From contig JAQUEG010000011.1 in assembly GCA_028685275.1 (NCBI GenBank), positions 1 to 10,864 on the forward strand: a stretch of DNA of 10,864 nt, read 5' to 3'. The translations under genes were made by a program, and so were the position numbers. Position 1 is the first letter of the stretch. Each line of letters opens with the position of its first letter. This document shows positions 6,492-10,864 of this stretch, piece after piece. This DNA comes from Bacilli bacterium. GTDB lineage: Bacteria; Bacillota_I; Bacilli_A; RF39; UBA660. The notes beneath the pieces were generated by a model. It searched no databases and had not been told where the DNA came from. It saw only the letters and a program-made list of their open reading frames with translations.

Positions 6492-7496
6492 ATGGAAGAA
6501 CGTGTTATAACTAATTATAAATTAGAAGAAGATACTTTTGAATTAACGATTAGACCAGATAGTTTAGATGAATATATTGGGCAAACTGATGCAAAAGGTA
6601 ATTTAAAAGTGTTTATTGAAGCTACTAAAATACGAGAAGAACCATTAGATCATGTTTTACTATATGGTCCACCTGGATTAGGAAAAACAACTCTCGCTCA
6701 TATTATTGCTAATGAAATGGAAAGTAATATTAAAACAGCAAGTGGTCCCACCATTGAAAAAAGTGGCGATTTAGCAGCAATTCTTTCTTCTTTAGAACCT
6801 GGTGATGTTTTATTTATTGATGAAATTCACCGTATGCCTCGTTATATAGAAGAAATATTATATCCAGCAATGGAAGATTATTCATTAGATATTATTGTTG
6901 GTAGTGATGGTAATAGTCGTAATTTAAAAATTGATTTACCACCCTTTACTTTGATAGGTGCTACAACGAGAGCTGGGGATTTATCCAGTCCTTTACGTAA
7001 TCGTTTTGGAATTGTTTTAAAACTAAATTATTATAATGAAAAAGAATTAACTGATATTATAAAAAGAACCAGTCGGGTTTTACAAATACCAATTGATAAT
7101 GAAGCAGCGATTGAATTAGCAAAACGAAGTAGGGGAACACCACGAATTGCTAATCGTTTATTTAAACGCGTTAGTGATTTTGCCTTAGTAATGGGTAATG
7201 GTCATATTGATTTAGATATTACTAAAATGGCATTACAAAGATTAAAAGTTGATGCTCTTGGCCTTGATGAAACTGATCATGAATTGTTAACAACAATTAT
7301 TGGAAAATTTAATGGGGGGCCAGTTGGTTTAGAAGCAATTGCATCTTCAATCGGAGAAGAAGCAACTACCATTGAAGATGTATACGAACCATATTTATTA
7401 CAAATTGGTTTTATGAAAAGAACAAGTCGGGGGCGCATTGCTACGGAAAAGGCTTATCAACATTTAAAAATAGAACATCAAGATAAACTGGTTTAA
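6492..7496 (+). CDS. ruvB: Holliday junction branch migration helicase RuvB
   Basis: RuvB is the hexameric AAA+ ATPase that drives branch migration at junctions held by RuvA. The 334 residues are full length. Seen in order: [11 protein letters not shown] (21-31), Walker A GPPGLGKT (59-66), Walker B LFIDEIHR (107-114), sensor 1 GATTR (156-160), and SPLRNRFG (166-173), which holds the arginine finger. Sensor 2 lies near [10 protein letters not shown], and the C-terminal winged helix ends with the segment [10 protein letters not shown]. The ribosome site AGGAGGG (6481-6487) overlaps the ruvA stop. No RuvC gene is adjacent, which is normal in Bacilli, where a RecU-type resolvase usually serves. 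Followed after 28 bases by the lipoprotein gene with no terminator between them. Confidence 0.97.
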   Translation: MEERVITNYKLEEDTFELTIRPDSLDEYIGQTDAKGNLKVFIEATKIREEPLDHVLLYGPPGLGKTTLAHIIANEMESNIKTASGPTIEKSGDLAAILSSLEPGDVLFIDEIHRMPRYIEEILYPAMEDYSLDIIVGSDGNSRNLKIDLPPFTLIGATTRAGDLSSPLRNRFGIVLKLNYYNEKELTDIIKRTSRVLQIPIDNEAAIELAKRSRGTPRIANRLFKRVSDFALVMGNGHIDLDITKMALQRLKVDALGLDETDHELLTTIIGKFNGGPVGLEAIASSIGEEATTIEDVYEPYLLQIGFMKRTSRGRIATEKAYQHLKIEHQDKLV

Positions 7497-7524
7497 TATA
7501 ATAATAAATATAAAGGAGGAAATA

Positions 7525-7974
7525 ATGAAGAAAATTATAACTTTATTTACAGTATTAATACTTACAATTTTCTTAGTTAGTGGATGTACTAGTAATAAAA
7601 AAATTGTTTCTTGTCATTTAACAGAAGAAGAAGATGAAGTAACTATTACTACTAATTTAAAATTTACCTACAAAAATGATAAACCTGAAAATATGTCTTA
7701 TGATATGAGTTTTAATTTTAAGCAAACTGATGAAGAAGGAAGTCAATTTTTTTATGAAATGTTTGATGAAATTTATAATGATTTGGCAGAACAAGAAGGA
7801 TTTACATACGAATCAAAGTTAAAAGATGATCAATTAAAAATATTGGTTGATATTGATTTTAACAAAGCAAAAAAATTAGATTCATTTTCTAATATTGATA
7901 TTACCAAAATCAATGAAACTTCAATTGATGATTTAATTAACAACTTAGAACAAGAAGGATTTACTTGTGATTAA
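7525..7974 (+). CDS. Predicted lipoprotein of unknown function
   Basis: I do not recognise this family with confidence. The 149 residues start with a lipoprotein signal peptide: Lys2-Lys3, a hydrophobic core and the lipobox Val-Ser-Gly-Cys21. The mature protein would be lipid-anchored at Cys21 on the outer face of the membrane. The remainder is acidic and contains alternating polar/hydrophobic strands (for example EVTITTNLKFTY) followed by helical stretches, with Cys30 and Cys148 as the only other cysteines. These lie near the two ends and could form a disulfide. It faintly recalls the YehR/DUF1307 type of small lipoprotein, but this is weak. The ribosome site AAAGGAGG (7512-7519) is strong. 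A TATAAT at 7497-7502 could give it a promoter of its own but lacks a -35, so it probably also rides on the ruvAB transcript. Confidence 0.8.
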   Translation: MKKIITLFTVLILTIFLVSGCTSNKKIVSCHLTEEEDEVTITTNLKFTYKNDKPENMSYDMSFNFKQTDEEGSQFFYEMFDEIYNDLAEQEGFTYESKLKDDQLKILVDIDFNKAKKLDSFSNIDITKINETSIDDLINNLEQEGFTCD

Positions 7975-8002
7975 TTAACAAGTTTTATAATAAAGTTTTT
8001 TC

Positions 8003-8031
8003 TTTAAATTCGTTTTTATTTAGTGTATAAT
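8003..8031 (+). promoter_or_regulatory. Probable promoter for queA-tgt
   Basis: The -35-like TTTAAA (8003-8008, four of six consensus bases) is followed by 17 bases and a perfect TATAAT (8026-8031). Transcription would begin near 8038, only about 13 bases before the preferred queA start at 8051 and too close to the alternative ATG at 8042. Confidence 0.6.
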
Positions 8032-8037
8032 AAAATT

Positions 8038-8041
8038 AGGA
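8038..8041 (+). promoter_or_regulatory. Ribosome binding site that decides the queA start
   Basis: AGGA at 8038-8041 is the only Shine-Dalgarno-like sequence here. It abuts the ATG at 8042 directly, so cannot serve it, but lies nine bases from the ATG at 8051. This supports initiation at 8051. Confidence 0.55.
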
Positions 8042-8050
8042 ATGATGAAA

Positions 8051-9076
8051 ATGAAAGTAGAAACTTTTAATTATGAATTACCAAAACATTTAATTGCACA
8101 AACACCAATTAAAAAACGCGATAATTCGCGTCTTTTAATATTAGATAAAAACAATGGTTCAATAGAACATAAACATTTTAATAATATAATTGAATATTTA
8201 GATAAAGACGATGTCTTAGTATTAAATGATACTAAAGTTATTCCAGCTAGACTTATTGGTATTAAAGAAGAAACTAATGCTGTAGTAGAAGTTTTTTTAT
8301 TAAAAAACAGGCAAGAAAACATTTGGGAATGTTTAACAAAACCCGCCAAAAAAATAAAAGAAGGAACAATTATTTCATTTGGTAATAATAAATTGAAAGC
8401 AAAATGTATAGATATTAAAACTGAAGGTATAAGAATATTTGAATTTATTTATGAAGGTATATTTTTAGAATTATTAAATGAATTAGGAGAAATGCCACTA
8501 CCGCCTTATATTCATAACAAATTAAATGATAAAAATCGTTATCAAACAGTATATGCCAAAAATATAGGTAGTGTCGCCGCACCAACTGCTGGTCTTCATT
8601 TTACTAATGATTTACTTAATAAAATTAAAAATAAAGGAATTATAATCACTTATTTAACCCTTCATGTTGGTCTTGGTACTTTTAAACCAGTAACAGAAGA
8701 TGAAATTACCAAACATAAAATGCATTCTGAATATTATGTTTTAAATGAGGAAACAGCAAATATTTTAAATAAAGCTAAAACTAATGGTAACAAAATTATT
8801 AGTGTGGGAACTACTACGACTAGAACCTTAGAAACAATTCGTCAAAAACATGATTCCTTTGTACCAAGTCAAGGTTGGACTGATATTTTTATTTATCCAC
8901 CTTATCAATTTAAAGCAATTGATATCTTAATTACTAATTTTCATTTACCAAAATCAACTTTATTAATGTTAGTTAGTGCTTTTGCTAGTAAAGATTTAAT
9001 ATTAAAAACATATGAAGAAGCCATAAAAGAAAAATATCGTTTTTTTTCTTTTGGTGATTGTATGATGATTAAATAA
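8051..9076 (+). CDS. queA: S-adenosylmethionine:tRNA ribosyltransferase-isomerase QueA
   Basis: QueA transfers the ribose moiety of S-adenosylmethionine to preQ1 already placed at tRNA position 34, giving epoxyqueuosine. With the start at 8051 the protein has 341 residues and opens [17 protein letters not shown], as is usual for QueA. The open frame reaches back to an ATG at 8042, which would add Met-Met-Lys but has no properly spaced ribosome site. Family motifs visible are [10 protein letters not shown] (59-68), [10 protein letters not shown] (176-185), [10 protein letters not shown] (205-214), GTTTTRTLE (253-261), [13 protein letters not shown] (295-307) and FFSFGDCM (331-338). tgt, the enzyme acting just before it in the pathway, follows after 18 bases. 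The preQ1-producing genes are not in the window, so the precursor may be made elsewhere or salvaged. Confidence 0.96.
   Translation: MKVETFNYELPKHLIAQTPIKKRDNSRLLILDKNNGSIEHKHFNNIIEYLDKDDVLVLNDTKVIPARLIGIKEETNAVVEVFLLKNRQENIWECLTKPAKKIKEGTIISFGNNKLKAKCIDIKTEGIRIFEFIYEGIFLELLNELGEMPLPPYIHNKLNDKNRYQTVYAKNIGSVAAPTAGLHFTNDLLNKIKNKGIIITYLTLHVGLGTFKPVTEDEITKHKMHSEYYVLNEETANILNKAKTNGNKIISVGTTTTRTLETIRQKHDSFVPSQGWTDIFIYPPYQFKAIDILITNFHLPKSTLLMLVSAFASKDLILKTYEEAIKEKYRFFSFGDCMMIK

Positions 9077-10864
<1,788 letters not shown>

Noticed and set aside
7964..7986. Possible terminator between the lipoprotein gene and queA
   Set aside because: Only a 5-bp stem (CTTGT/ACAAG) with a 9-base AT loop and four T; too weak to call, though a queA promoter follows.
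8071..8349. 92-codon minus-strand frame
   Set aside because: It is antisense to the start of queA, whose family motifs are clear. It has no supporting ribosome site.

Overview
The window comes from a very AT-rich, anaerobic, low-GC Gram-positive-type bacterium. The gene order obg ... ruvA-ruvB-queA-tgt is the arrangement known from Bacilli. The class III (oxygen-sensitive) ribonucleotide reductase points to anaerobic growth. The extreme A+T content and compact spacing would fit a gut Bacilli lineage of the RF39/mollicute-related kind, but that placement is inference. Trp is always TGG, and all ten visible stop codons are TAA (nine) or TAG (one); TGA is never used in frame, so nothing here requires a Mycoplasma-type code.

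Layout: bases 1-1051 are the 3' part of obg (ribosome-assembly GTPase), closed by a clear intrinsic terminator. A strong extended -10 promoter then drives nrdD-nrdG (1266-5247), the anaerobic ribonucleotide reductase and its radical-SAM activase. nrdD carries an in-frame intein of 405 residues (2415-3629) with a two-motif LAGLIDADG homing endonuclease. It sits immediately before the vicinal Cys-Cys of the reductase that probably includes the thiyl-radical cysteine. This is the most striking feature of the window.

At 5244-5549 a small DUF192-family gene lies on the minus strand, convergent with nrdG. Both stop codons fall in the loop of one perfect 15-bp hairpin. Divergent from DUF192, with overlapping -35 elements, is a short Flp-type (type IVb) prepilin-like gene (5637-5843) that has its own terminator.

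From 5931 on there is a dense plus-strand run: ruvA, ruvB (Holliday-junction branch migration), an unrecognised acidic lipoprotein, queA and tgt (queuosine modification of tRNA). Last comes a zinc-ribbon plus transmembrane protein whose start overlaps the end of tgt and which runs off the window. The lipoprotein and the zinc-ribbon protein are the lineage-specific additions to an otherwise conserved block. No tRNA, rRNA, CRISPR array or insertion sequence was seen, and no gene-free stretch exceeds 300 bases.
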